From assembly GCA_934746785.1 (NCBI GenBank), contig CAKVFO010000045.1:1-22988 (forward strand): 22,988 nucleotides of DNA, given 5' to 3'. The notes beneath the pieces were generated by a model. It did no database searches. It was not told the DNA's origin and saw nothing but the letters and a program-made list of their open reading frames with translations. The position numbers were made by a program, and so were the translations under genes. How positions within the stretch are numbered: the first letter of the stretch is position 1; each line of letters begins with the position of its first letter. This document shows positions 14,521 through 22,673 of the stretch, piece after piece. Source of the DNA: an uncultured Clostridium sp. (GTDB taxonomy: Bacteria; Bacillota; Clostridia; Clostridiales; Clostridiaceae).

Positions 14521-14944
14521 AATCCATCCATAATCCCTTTTCAATTACTTCTTCAATTTCTTTAGAGTCACTATATAAAATAATTTTAATATTAAAACTA
14601 TTTCTATTTACATCTATCAAACTAATTTCTATTCTTTTTTTATCTCTATAATCACTTTTTAAATCAAGTACTTCTTCCTTCGTTAATCTTTCTAAAAAAT
14701 CATTATCATACTTTAAAATAATATTTCCATTCTTTAATTTATCTTTTAATACATCAAATTTAATATTATACTTCACTTCATTACTTACAGCATTTAAACT
14801 TTCCAAATCCCTATACTTCATATCTTGCTTTTCAATATTTCTGCTTACAAATATATATAGTCTTCCCGATAAAATTATTGATATAGCTGTTATAAATATA
14901 GCAGAAATAGTTTTAATTAATATACTTCCTCTTTTTCTATCCAT
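14513..14944 (-). CDS. GspI/ComGE-like prepilin with Lys at +5
   Basis: A 143-residue protein with leader MDRKRG and SILIKTISAIFITAISIIL as first helix. Cleavage is expected after Gly6. The +5 residue is Lys where prepilins normally have Glu. The rest is charged and mixed alpha-beta, with RIEISLIDVNRNSFNIKIIL near the end. The start codon overlaps the preceding gene by eight bases (ATGGATAG), and no good ribosome binding site is visible, so translation is probably coupled. Second in the prepilin-like set. Confidence 0.75.
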   Translation of the reverse strand: MDRKRGSILIKTISAIFITAISIILSGRLYIFVSRNIEKQDMKYRDLESLNAVSNEVKYNIKFDVLKDKLKNGNIILKYDNDFLERLTKEEVLDLKSDYRDKKRIEISLIDVNRNSFNIKIILYSDSKEIEEVIEKGLWMDYV

Positions 14945-15401
14945 TTCTTATATAAACTAAATTTCCTCCTACTTGAATAACAATTTCTTTAATAAGATTA
15001 TTATTATCCATTATTCTAATAGTGAATGGATTAATGTATCCATCTTGATTCACCTTAAGTAATATAATTTTTTTATTGTTACTTACATAATTTGAATTTA
15101 AAATTTTAAATTCACCTATAATATCTAGTTCTTTTATAATCTGTCCTTTAGATACAAGATATACTTTGGTAAAACTAGCGCAATCATCAAAATATATTTC
15201 TCCTGACTGCTGTTTTTCATAACAGAATTTTTTAGAAAAAATCAGAAATTCTTTTACATTATAGATAACTGATGTATTCTCAATCTTTTCAATATGACTT
15301 TTATAATATACTGCTGATTTAAAGCTAATCATAAACAATATAGACAATATAGCTATTACTGCTATAGTTTCTATAAGCGTAACCCCTCTTCTCTTCATCA
15401 T
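14937..15401 (-). CDS. GspH/ComGD-like prepilin
   Basis: A 154-residue prepilin with leader MMKRRG and VTLIETIAVIAILSILFMIS, cleavage after Gly6, Glu at +5. The segment VKEFLIFSKKFCYEKQQSGE followed by beta strands resembles the GspH/FimT pattern. Cys60 and Cys74 could form a disulfide outside the cell. The ATG shares one base with the TAA stop of the platform gene (TAATG) and there is no clear ribosome binding site, so it depends on translation of the upstream gene. It could be the major subunit of this locus, but its pattern fits a minor pilin better. Confidence 0.8.
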   Translation of the reverse strand: MMKRRGVTLIETIAVIAILSILFMISFKSAVYYKSHIEKIENTSVIYNVKEFLIFSKKFCYEKQQSGEIYFDDCASFTKVYLVSKGQIIKELDIIGEFKILNSNYVSNNKKIILLKVNQDGYINPFTIRIMDNNNLIKEIVIQVGGNLVYIRNG

Positions 15402-16432
15402 TAAATACCAGAATACATCATATCAAACATAGGTTTAATAAATAGAAATATAAATATCATAATTATAAGTGTTACTATAATAATAGAAATAGGCATTACA
15501 TAAGAAACCATCTTTTCTAACTTTTCTACTAAATTACTTTCGAGTCTTACTGATATCTTTTTTAAAATCTCTTCCATAGTTCCACTTTGCTCTCCTATAG
15601 ATATCATTGATAATGAATACTCTGATAAAAATTCTACCTTTCTTAATGCTTCTATCACTTGGCTTCCACTTAAAATATCATTTTTAAACATTCTAAGTGC
15701 TAATTTTAAGTTATTAATTTTAATAGACTTCAAACACAAATCTAATCCTGTACTTATTTCAATTCCACTACCTACAATAATTGATAAAATCATTACAAAA
15801 ATATATTCATAATATTGCCTCAATATCTTAAACTTAAATAAAATTTTATTACTTATTTCTTTATTAGACACCTTCAAATATTTATAACTTAAAATCAGCC
15901 CTATAATTCCACATATAAAAAAAATTATAGAATATACCTTATTATCTTTTATATATTTAGAGAATTCATAGCAAAAACTTATAACCGGTGAAATACTTTT
16001 ATTAAAATTATTAAAAGTTTCATAAAGCTTAGGAATTATAAAAAGGACAAAAGAAATACTTAAAAATATTAATGCTATAACAACAAATATAGGATATCTA
16101 ACAGAACTTATAATTTTTCTTTTAAGAGTATCTATATGAAAATAAAACTCTTTTATTTTTTTCAATACAGATACCAATTTTCCACTACCCTCTCCTATAT
16201 CTATCACTCCTGAAAAAAACTTTGGGTATAAACTCGGATTTTCACTAAAAGAACTTGCTAAAGTCTTACCTTCAATAACTTCATTTTTTATATGAATCAA
16301 ACTCCTTTTATACTCTTTACTTACAGGGAGTTCTGATAAAAGTTCCAAACTTAATACAAGTGGTATTCCATCTTCATATAAGTCAGCCAAATTATCTGCA
16401 ATTAGATATAAATTTCTATAATTCACTGCCAT
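15401..16432 (-). CDS. pilC: Type IV pilus/type II secretion platform protein (PilC/GspF family)
   Basis: Polytopic inner-membrane platform that couples the PilB ATPase to pilin assembly. The 343 residues hold two T2SSF cytoplasmic domains. The first has DGIPLVLSLELL (21-32) and FFSGVIDIGEGSGKL (72-86); the second has GSGIEISTGLDLCLKSI (221-237) and LSMISIGEQSGTMEEIL (274-290). Three membrane helices lie at about 113-134, 166-184 and 312-335. The start overlaps pilB by 17 bases, with GGGGGAAG about ten bases upstream. ComGB is the competence equivalent, and sequence alone cannot decide between pilus, competence and secretion use. Confidence 0.93.
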   Translation of the reverse strand: MAVNYRNLYLIADNLADLYEDGIPLVLSLELLSELPVSKEYKRSLIHIKNEVIEGKTLASSFSENPSLYPKFFSGVIDIGEGSGKLVSVLKKIKEFYFHIDTLKRKIISSVRYPIFVVIALIFLSISFVLFIIPKLYETFNNFNKSISPVISFCYEFSKYIKDNKVYSIIFFICGIIGLILSYKYLKVSNKEISNKILFKFKILRQYYEYIFVMILSIIVGSGIEISTGLDLCLKSIKINNLKLALRMFKNDILSGSQVIEALRKVEFLSEYSLSMISIGEQSGTMEEILKKISVRLESNLVEKLEKMVSYVMPISIIIVTLIIMIFIFLFIKPMFDMMYSGI

Positions 16433-17777
16433 CTAGTTCTTCCCCCTGTATAAACTTCAAGTAATCATAATAGTCTATCTTTTCTTCCTGTAAAAGCTTA
16501 TCTAATATTTTCATCATTTCGTTATTAGATAATAAATTTTCATCATTATTTATATTTTTTATTTTTTTTCTAAGAAATTTATCAATATAAATTACTGATG
16601 AAATTAAAGTTCTCTCTTTTATTCCAGTTCCATTGCATTTATTACAACCACATTTCTTATAAAGTTTTACCTTATTAAAATTTATAATCTTCTCTCCAAT
16701 TAATTCTTTACATTCATCGCATAATAAACTTACTAATCTCTGTGATATAATTCCAACAAGAGCTGATCTTATTAAATATTCTTCTACTCCCATATCTTCC
16801 AGTCTAAAATAAACTTCTCTTGGTGATTTTGTATGAAGAGTAGAATATACTTTATGCCCTGTTATGGATGATCTAACAGCCATCTTTGCTGTCTCCTCAT
16901 CTCTAATTTCACCTATCATAATCACATCTGGATCCTGTCTTAAAATACCTCGTAATCCTTCTGCAAATGTTATATTCTTCTTAGGATTCAAATTTATTTG
17001 ATTAATTCCATCCATAGTTATCTCAACTGGATCTTCTAACGTTGTTATGTTTATGTCGTCATCTTTTATTTCTCCAAGCATTGAATATAACGTTGTTGTT
17101 TTCCCTGATCCTGTAGGTCCATTAATAATAACTAATCCATTACTAATGCTCATTATTCTTTTTATTTTCTCCTTTTGTTCCTTAGAGAAATTTAATTCTT
17201 TTAATCGTTGATACTTTTCTTCATATATAATCCTCAATACTAGTTTTTCACCAAATAAAACAGGCATAGTTGATAATCTGCAATTATATATTTTTTCTCC
17301 TGAATTCATTATAATCTTGCCATCTTGAGACTTTCTCTTTTCAGTAATATCCATATTCCCTTTAATTTTTAATCTTGAAAGCACCTTTAAATAATCCTTC
17401 ATCATAAGTTTTCTCACCAGAACTAAACTTCCACTAATTCTATATCTAACATTCACCGTATCCTTAACAGGTTCAAAATGAATATCACTAGCATTCATAT
17501 TAACTGCTTCCATAAAGATATTTTCTTCCAAATTTTCATTCATATAAAAAATACAATCAATAATTCTTTTAAGCTTCTCTTTATCTATCTTCACAAATTC
17601 AGCTCTTTTTTTGAATATAAATTCAATTAAATCTTGTACTCTCTTATTATCATCTACTGCAGCTGAATATATAATGTCATTCTTTATATACATAGGCACA
17701 ACCATATATTCACGCGCCTGTTTTAATGTTATTTTTCTTGCTGTAAGTAAATCTAAATTTTTTATAAAATACTTCAT
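16416..17777 (-). CDS. pilB: Type IV pilus/secretion assembly ATPase (PilB/GspE/ComGA family)
   Basis: Hexameric cytoplasmic ATPase that drives pilus or pseudopilus extension. The 453 residues are shorter than full PilB (about 550) because the N-terminal domain is reduced to ~85 residues, longer than in ComGA. Motifs: NASDIHFEP (95-103), Walker A GPTGSGKT (220-227), Asp box TLEDPVE (246-252), Walker B DVIMIGEIRDEE (284-295), His box TGHKVYSTLHT (306-316). A zinc-binding pair, CDEC (353-356) and CNKC (378-381), is complete. The ATG is preceded by GGAGG at a rather long distance (about 12). First gene of a nine-gene operon. No convincing promoter is seen in the ~70 bases after the upstream terminator. 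Confidence 0.94.
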   Translation of the reverse strand: MKYFIKNLDLLTARKITLKQAREYMVVPMYIKNDIIYSAAVDDNKRVQDLIEFIFKKRAEFVKIDKEKLKRIIDCIFYMNENLEENIFMEAVNMNASDIHFEPVKDTVNVRYRISGSLVLVRKLMMKDYLKVLSRLKIKGNMDITEKRKSQDGKIIMNSGEKIYNCRLSTMPVLFGEKLVLRIIYEEKYQRLKELNFSKEQKEKIKRIMSISNGLVIINGPTGSGKTTTLYSMLGEIKDDDINITTLEDPVEITMDGINQINLNPKKNITFAEGLRGILRQDPDVIMIGEIRDEETAKMAVRSSITGHKVYSTLHTKSPREVYFRLEDMGVEEYLIRSALVGIISQRLVSLLCDECKELIGEKIINFNKVKLYKKCGCNKCNGTGIKERTLISSVIYIDKFLRKKIKNINNDENLLSNNEMMKILDKLLQEEKIDYYDYLKFIQGEELDGSEL

Positions 17778-17840
17778 TCTATTACTTAACCTCCACCTAT
17801 TTTCTTTCTAGATCATTGACATAAATTGGAGGTAATATAC

Positions 17841-17872
17841 AAAAAAAACAGTAAGATATTAAAATCTTACTG
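17841..17872 (-). terminator. Terminator overlapping the lipoprotein stop codon
   Basis: Stem cagtaagat (17849-17857) pairs perfectly with atcttactg (17864-17872), loop of six, then eight T on the minus strand. The TAA stop of the lipoprotein gene (17867-17869) lies inside the stem. Confidence 0.9.
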
Positions 17873-18874
17873 ATAATCTACAAAACTGTATTCCTTTTTC
17901 GAATCTTTAACTTTACTAATAGTCCCTTTAGAATTTACCGTATAAATTTCTTCAAGGCCAGAGCTTTTTGAAGCTTTTCCAATAAATAAAACATTACCAT
18001 CTTTATCTCTTGCTAAACCTTTGCTAAAGTCTATAATAGCTGGGAAATCAAATACTACTCTCTTTATTTTACTATCACTGCCAATTTTATATATTGACTC
18101 AATGCCACCATTTATCTTACCTATAAAATAGTATTCATCATTAACCTTTATAATATCCTTCATCTGCATAACTTCTTTTGATAATATATCTATATCATTT
18201 CCTTCTTTATCTATCAATCTTAAATTTCTTCCATTATCAATAGTCTCTTGTATGCAAATCAAACCATTATCTATACTCTTTAAGTACTGAATTATACCAT
18301 TATCTAATTTATAAAACAAACTTTCCTTTTTATCTTTTAAATTATATATAAATATACCATTTACTCTTTCATCACTGATACCATAGTATACAATATTTTC
18401 ATCGTCAATCCAGTCCATATATGTACTTGATATATAAACATTTGAATTAAACTCTATATCACTATCATCTTTTAAAGATTTAAGCTTCAGTTCAAATACT
18501 CCATCATCTTTAGTAAAATAGCTTAAATAGCTACCTCCATTAGACATTTTTAAATTAACAGAATCCAAATCTATATTATTAAGCTTCTTTTCTTTTCCGT
18601 TATTATAGTATATGTATTCACTATCTTTAGTACTAATATAGCATTCATACTTACTATTATATATTCCTACAATTTTATCGCCATCTACTTTACTATAGCT
18701 TCCATCAAGTATATTGAAGTTAGATAATTCTCCAGAATCATTTTGAATTATTGCACCTTCATCAAGTTTTACTCCATTAACTTTTTCTTCAATATTACTT
18801 TCACAAGAAACAAATAATAAAGAGCACACAACTGATAAAAGAATTAAACTCTTACTTCTTATAAAATAATTCAT
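17867..18874 (-). CDS. Predicted lipoprotein, beta-propeller-like, unknown function
   Basis: I do not recognise the gene. The 335-residue product begins with a lipoprotein signal: MNYFIRSKS, a hydrophobic core, and lipobox LFVSC with the lipidated cysteine at 24, so it is expected to be anchored outside the membrane. The rest is made of repeated short beta segments: YISTKDSEYIYYNNGKEK, YLSYFTKDDGVFELKLKSLK, VYYGISDERVNGIFIYNL, YYFIGKINGGIESIYKIG and VLFIGKASKSSGLEEIYTV. These suggest a WD40/TolB-like propeller (inference). GGGAG precedes the ATG at 18874. It is monocistronic by its terminator and lies between the pilus operon and divergent rqcH. A link to the pilus is possible but not shown. 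Confidence 0.75.
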   Translation of the reverse strand: MNYFIRSKSLILLSVVCSLLFVSCESNIEEKVNGVKLDEGAIIQNDSGELSNFNILDGSYSKVDGDKIVGIYNSKYECYISTKDSEYIYYNNGKEKKLNNIDLDSVNLKMSNGGSYLSYFTKDDGVFELKLKSLKDDSDIEFNSNVYISSTYMDWIDDENIVYYGISDERVNGIFIYNLKDKKESLFYKLDNGIIQYLKSIDNGLICIQETIDNGRNLRLIDKEGNDIDILSKEVMQMKDIIKVNDEYYFIGKINGGIESIYKIGSDSKIKRVVFDFPAIIDFSKGLARDKDGNVLFIGKASKSSGLEEIYTVNSKGTISKVKDSKKEYSFVDYQ

Positions 18875-18916
18875 TAATGTCTCCCTCTTATATTTCCTAC
18901 TGCAATTTAATATACC

Positions 18917-18946
18917 TTTTTATCACAATTAACATGATACTCTCAA
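18917..18946 (-). promoter_or_regulatory. Possible promoter of lipoprotein gene
   Basis: Minus strand TTGAGA (18941-18946), an 18-base spacer and TAAAAA (18917-18922), about 45 bases before the ATG. The -35 is good and the -10 weak. Confidence 0.3.
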
Positions 18947-18996
18947 ACTTTCCTTATTACAATAGAGAATTTCTAATTATGAACTTTTATTTTACC

Positions 18997-19025
18997 TTAA
19001 CTTAACTTTTATTTAATGATATACT
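18997..19025 (+). promoter_or_regulatory. SigA promoter of rqcH
   Basis: TTAACT (18997-19002), a 17-base spacer and TATACT (19020-19025), about 30 bases before the rqcH start, on the plus strand. A second TTAACT overlaps at 19002-19007. Confidence 0.5.
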
Positions 19026-19053
19026 TTATATATATACAGAAAGGATGATTTTT

Positions 19054-20796
19054 ATGGCACTTGATGGAGTTTTCCTACACAGCTTATTAAATAATTTAAA
19101 TGAAATATTAATAGATTCTAAAATCGATAAAATAAATCAACCAGAAAAAGATGAGTTAATAATTACCGTAAGAAGAAATAGAAAAAATTATAAGCTTCTT
19201 TTATCTGCATCATCTAAGTTTCCACGCGTTCACTTTACTGATGTAGTAAAAGAAAATCCATTAAAAGCACCAATGTTTTTAATGGTTATGAGAAAATATC
19301 TTCTTGGTGGAAAAATTTTGAATATTACTCAAAAGGATTGTGATAGAATAATAACTTTTCATATTGAAGCATCAGATGAAATGGGATTTAACAGTATGTA
19401 TTCTTTAATAGTAGAAATTATGGGACGTCATTCAAATATTACTTTAGTAAGAGATAGAGATAACAAAGTTATGGAATCAATTAAACATATAACACCTGAT
19501 ATTAATAGTTACAGAGTTTTATATCCTGGTGTAACTTATGTGTATCCACCTGCATCTCAAAAATTGAATCCATTAGAATTTACAAAAAATGATTTGAAAG
19601 AATTTACATATAAAAATGATTTAGCATTTGATAATACTTTCTTTTTTAAAACATTCACAGGAATATCAAAAATACTTTCTGATGAATTATATAGAGAATG
19701 TAATGATGCTAATATCTCTACTCTAAATATAGATGATATATATAGTTTTATAACTATTTTCTTAAACAAATTATCTTCAAATAATCTATTCTATATATAC
19801 GTTGACAAAAATAATATATATAAAGATTTTTATTGTTTAGAACTTAAAGATACTTTTAAAGAATATAAATTAATAACTTTTAAATCTCCTTCCGAAATGT
19901 TGGACAATTTTTTCAGCACTAAAGATAAACAAGAAAGATTAGTAAGTAGGTCAACTGACCTACAAAAACTTATACATACAAATATAGAAAGATGTAATAA
20001 AAAATCTAAGATACTTCACGAAAATATAAAAGAAGGACAAAAAAAAGACATATACAAAGTAAAAGGTGACCTGCTCACTTCATATATATACACTATTAAA
20101 TCTGGAGACAAAGAAATAGAATTATTAAATTTCTATTCTGAAGAAGAAGAATACATTAAAATAACTTTAGATCCATATAAAAGTCCTTCAGAAAACATTC
20201 AAAAATATTATAAACGATATAATAAATTAAAAAAATCAGAGGAATGGGCTGTAGAGCAACTTAAAAAAAATGAAGATGAACTCACATATTTAAATTCTGT
20301 ATTAACAAATATACAAAATGTAGATTCATATGATGAAATAGATGCAATAAAATCTGAACTTATGGAAACTGGTTATATTAGATTCAAGCATAACAAAAAA
20401 GGCACAAAGAAAAATAAGAATGATAAACCTCTTCACTTCACAACTTCAAAAGGATTTGATATTTATGTTGGTAAAAATAATATTCAAAACGACTATTTAA
20501 GTTTAAAATTTGCTCATAAAAATGATATTTGGCTTCATACAAAGGATATTCCCGGTTCACACGTTATAATTAAAAGCTACGAAGATATCGATGATGACAC
20601 ACTAAGTGAAGCTGCAATAATTGCTGCCCATTATAGCAAAGCAAAAAACAACTCTAAAGTAGCAGTTGATTATACTGAAATCAAAAACCTTAGAAAACCT
20701 AATGGAGCAAAACCAGGAATGGTTATATATTATACAAATAAAACAATTTATGTTGACCCTGAAAAATTCAATACTTTGAATATACTAAAAAAATAA
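19054..20796 (+). CDS. rqcH: Rqc2/RqcH ribosome quality-control factor (NFACT family)
   Basis: Binds stalled 50S-peptidyl-tRNA complexes and directs C-terminal alanine tailing of the nascent chain; older annotations call the family fibronectin-binding protein. The 580 residues contain NFACT-N (about 1-270, start MALDGVFLHSLLNNL), a helical coiled-coil middle (about 290-440) and NFACT-R near the C terminus. That last domain holds KGFDIYVGKNN, WLHTKDIPGSHVII and AAIIAAHYSKAKN. With the ATG at 19054 the conserved Asp-Arg pair falls at D97/R98, the same numbers as in B. subtilis RqcH. An upstream in-frame ATG at 19045 overlaps the AAAGGATG ribosome binding site and is less likely. The only plus-strand gene here. 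Confidence 0.96.
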   Translation: MALDGVFLHSLLNNLNEILIDSKIDKINQPEKDELIITVRRNRKNYKLLLSASSKFPRVHFTDVVKENPLKAPMFLMVMRKYLLGGKILNITQKDCDRIITFHIEASDEMGFNSMYSLIVEIMGRHSNITLVRDRDNKVMESIKHITPDINSYRVLYPGVTYVYPPASQKLNPLEFTKNDLKEFTYKNDLAFDNTFFFKTFTGISKILSDELYRECNDANISTLNIDDIYSFITIFLNKLSSNNLFYIYVDKNNIYKDFYCLELKDTFKEYKLITFKSPSEMLDNFFSTKDKQERLVSRSTDLQKLIHTNIERCNKKSKILHENIKEGQKKDIYKVKGDLLTSYIYTIKSGDKEIELLNFYSEEEEYIKITLDPYKSPSENIQKYYKRYNKLKKSEEWAVEQLKKNEDELTYLNSVLTNIQNVDSYDEIDAIKSELMETGYIRFKHNKKGTKKNKNDKPLHFTTSKGFDIYVGKNNIQNDYLSLKFAHKNDIWLHTKDIPGSHVIIKSYEDIDDDTLSEAAIIAAHYSKAKNNSKVAVDYTEIKNLRKPNGAKPGMVIYYTNKTIYVDPEKFNTLNILKK

Positions 20797-20847
20797 TGAT
20801 GTTAATCAGTAATCACTCTGAAAAAAATTTTTAATTTCCTATACGTT

Positions 20848-20889
20848 AAAAGAGAGATTGAAGAACGAAATCTTCAATCTCTCTTTTTA
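20848..20889 (+). terminator. Bidirectional terminator between rqcH and the methyltransferase
   Basis: Stem agagagattgaaga (20851-20864) pairs perfectly with tcttcaatctctct (20871-20884), loop acgaaa, extended by AAA/TTT. Five T follow on the plus strand; the minus strand also gets a short T-run. It serves the two convergent genes. Confidence 0.93.
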
Positions 20890-20931
20890 TTGGAAGCCAC
20901 AACAAAGTTAATTACATCCCTATTTTTAATA

Positions 20932-22104
20932 CTATGAATTTCTTATAAGTTCTTGTATTACTGTATCTCCCTGACCTTTAATTTTATCATTATCAAGATA
21001 TTGATAATAGTAACACTTAAGCTTTCCATTATATAGTTTTCTATTTTTAGTACTCTTTCTACCAAAAGGTCTTTCAAATCCTTCATAAGAAGTTAAGGCA
21101 TTAAACTCCCACTTATCATATTGTTTCTTATAGTTACCAAATATTCTATAAAGTTCTTCAACTTCTCTCTTATCACTTAATCTTTCTCCATATGGAGGGT
21201 TAGTTATAATAAAGCCATACTTCTTCTTATTTGAGAATTCTCTAAAATCTCTCTTATGAAATTCAATATAGTCCTTTACCCCGGCTTTAATTGCATTATT
21301 CTCAGCAGTTCTTAAAACCCATGTATCTATATCATATCCTACTAACTTAATATTTTTATCTCTTTTTTCAGCTCTCTTAGCACCTTCTCTAACCTGCTTA
21401 AAAACGTATCCTGGCATTGTTGGCCATGTTTCACATACAAATTCCTTATTAATACCAGGTGCAATATTTAGCATTATCATTGCTGCTTCTATTAAAATAG
21501 TACCAGAACCACAGAAAGGATCTACAAGTTCATAATCTTCCTGCCATCTTGAAAGAAGAACCATTGCTGCTGCTAATGTTTCCTTTAGAGGCGCTGCACC
21601 TGAATTTTCTCTATATCCTCTTTTATGTAAACCTGACCCAGATGTATCAATAGTTAATGTAACCTTATCCTTTAATATTGCTACTTCAATTCTATATACT
21701 GGTCCATTTTCCTCAAATCTATCAATTCCATAAGCCTCACTCATATGAGTAACTATTGCTTTTTTAACTATTGATTGACAATCTGGGACACTATGTAAAG
21801 TTGATTTTACCGACTTACCAACCACATGCATTTTCCCATTTCTAGGTATTATCTTACTCCAATTTACCTTTTTAGTTCCCTGAAATAATTCTTCAAAAGT
21901 TCTTGCTTCAAATTCAGCCATGTTTATTAAAACTCTATCAGCAGTTCTTAAATGAACATTTGCTATAGCAATATCCATTTCATCTCCTGTAAAACATACC
22001 TTACTAGTTTCAGTTTTTACATCATCGTATCCTAATGCTCTTAACTCTTTTGCTGTTATTCCTTCTAATCCAAAAGTAGTTGTTGCTATTAAATTATATT
22101 CCAT
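20932..22104 (-). CDS. THUMP-domain class I SAM-dependent RNA methyltransferase (RlmL/YpsC family)
   Basis: Predicted N2-guanine methyltransferase of 23S rRNA, like the N-terminal half of E. coli RlmL (m2G2445). The 390 residues hold a ferredoxin-like start and THUMP domain (about 45-155). The conserved GLHKRGYR (158-165) and PLKETLAAAM (172-181) follow, then the Rossmann fold with SAM motif DPFCGSGT (195-202), GYDID (256-260) and catalytic NPPYGER (302-308). All key motifs are intact. AAGGAG lies upstream of the ATG. It follows pyrR by 17 bases. The rRNA target is inferred from the family and not from the sequence. Confidence 0.94.
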   Translation of the reverse strand: MEYNLIATTTFGLEGITAKELRALGYDDVKTETSKVCFTGDEMDIAIANVHLRTADRVLINMAEFEARTFEELFQGTKKVNWSKIIPRNGKMHVVGKSVKSTLHSVPDCQSIVKKAIVTHMSEAYGIDRFEENGPVYRIEVAILKDKVTLTIDTSGSGLHKRGYRENSGAAPLKETLAAAMVLLSRWQEDYELVDPFCGSGTILIEAAMIMLNIAPGINKEFVCETWPTMPGYVFKQVREGAKRAEKRDKNIKLVGYDIDTWVLRTAENNAIKAGVKDYIEFHKRDFREFSNKKKYGFIITNPPYGERLSDKREVEELYRIFGNYKKQYDKWEFNALTSYEGFERPFGRKSTKNRKLYNGKLKCYYYQYLDNDKIKGQGDTVIQELIRNS

Positions 22105-22121
22105 TCCTATTACTCCTTAGG

Positions 22122-22658
22122 TTAATTTTCATATATCTTTACAGAATCATCATTATCAATTTCTTCTATATGAACTGCAATTTTTTCTGTTTTAGAAGTA
22201 GGTATATTTTTACCTACATAATCTGCTCTTATAGGTAACTCTTTATGACCTCTATCAATTAAAACTGCAAGCTGAACTGCTGCTGGTCTTCCTGCATCAA
22301 TTAATGCATCAATTGCTGCCCTTACAGTTCTACAAGTAAATAAAACATCATCTACTAATATTACAATTTTATCTTGTATATCAACACCAATATGAATACC
22401 CTGAACTTTTGGCACCTCTTCTTTAGTACTTAAATCATCTCTATAGAAAGTTATATCAACACTTCCTACGGGAATATCAACACCTTCTATTTTTTTTATT
22501 TCTTTAGATATTCTTTCAGCAATAGGATATCCTCTTCTTTTAATGCCTATTAAAACAACATTCTCAACGCCTTTATTTCTTTCAATAATTTCATGAGATA
22601 TTCTAATTAAGCTTCTTTTTATTGCCTTTTCATCAAGTAAATTAGCTTTTAATTTCAT
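22122..22658 (-). CDS. pyrR: Bifunctional pyr operon regulator / uracil phosphoribosyltransferase PyrR
   Basis: UMP-sensing RNA-binding attenuator of pyrimidine genes with weak uracil phosphoribosyltransferase activity. It has 178 residues, the normal length. GIKRRGYPIAERI (38-50), DITFYRDDLS (68-77) and the PRPP loop VILVDDVLFTCRT (99-111) are present, followed by VQLAVLIDRGHKELPIRADYVGKN (in two halves). The loop reads FTCRT where the common form is YTGRT, so residue 109 is Cys instead of Gly. AGGAG precedes the ATG. It lies 15 bases after rluD and before an RNA methyltransferase; no pyr biosynthesis gene is in view, so regulation would act in trans. Confidence 0.95.
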   Translation of the reverse strand: MKLKANLLDEKAIKRSLIRISHEIIERNKGVENVVLIGIKRRGYPIAERISKEIKKIEGVDIPVGSVDITFYRDDLSTKEEVPKVQGIHIGVDIQDKIVILVDDVLFTCRTVRAAIDALIDAGRPAAVQLAVLIDRGHKELPIRADYVGKNIPTSKTEKIAVHIEEIDNDDSVKIYEN

Positions 22659-22673
22659 AATATATAACTCCTC

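Noticed and set aside
17816..17837. Plus-strand TTGACA followed by TAATAT near the pilB upstream region
   Set aside because: The -35 is perfect but the spacing to any -10-like hexamer is only about 12 bases, and it would drive transcription antisense to the lipoprotein gene.
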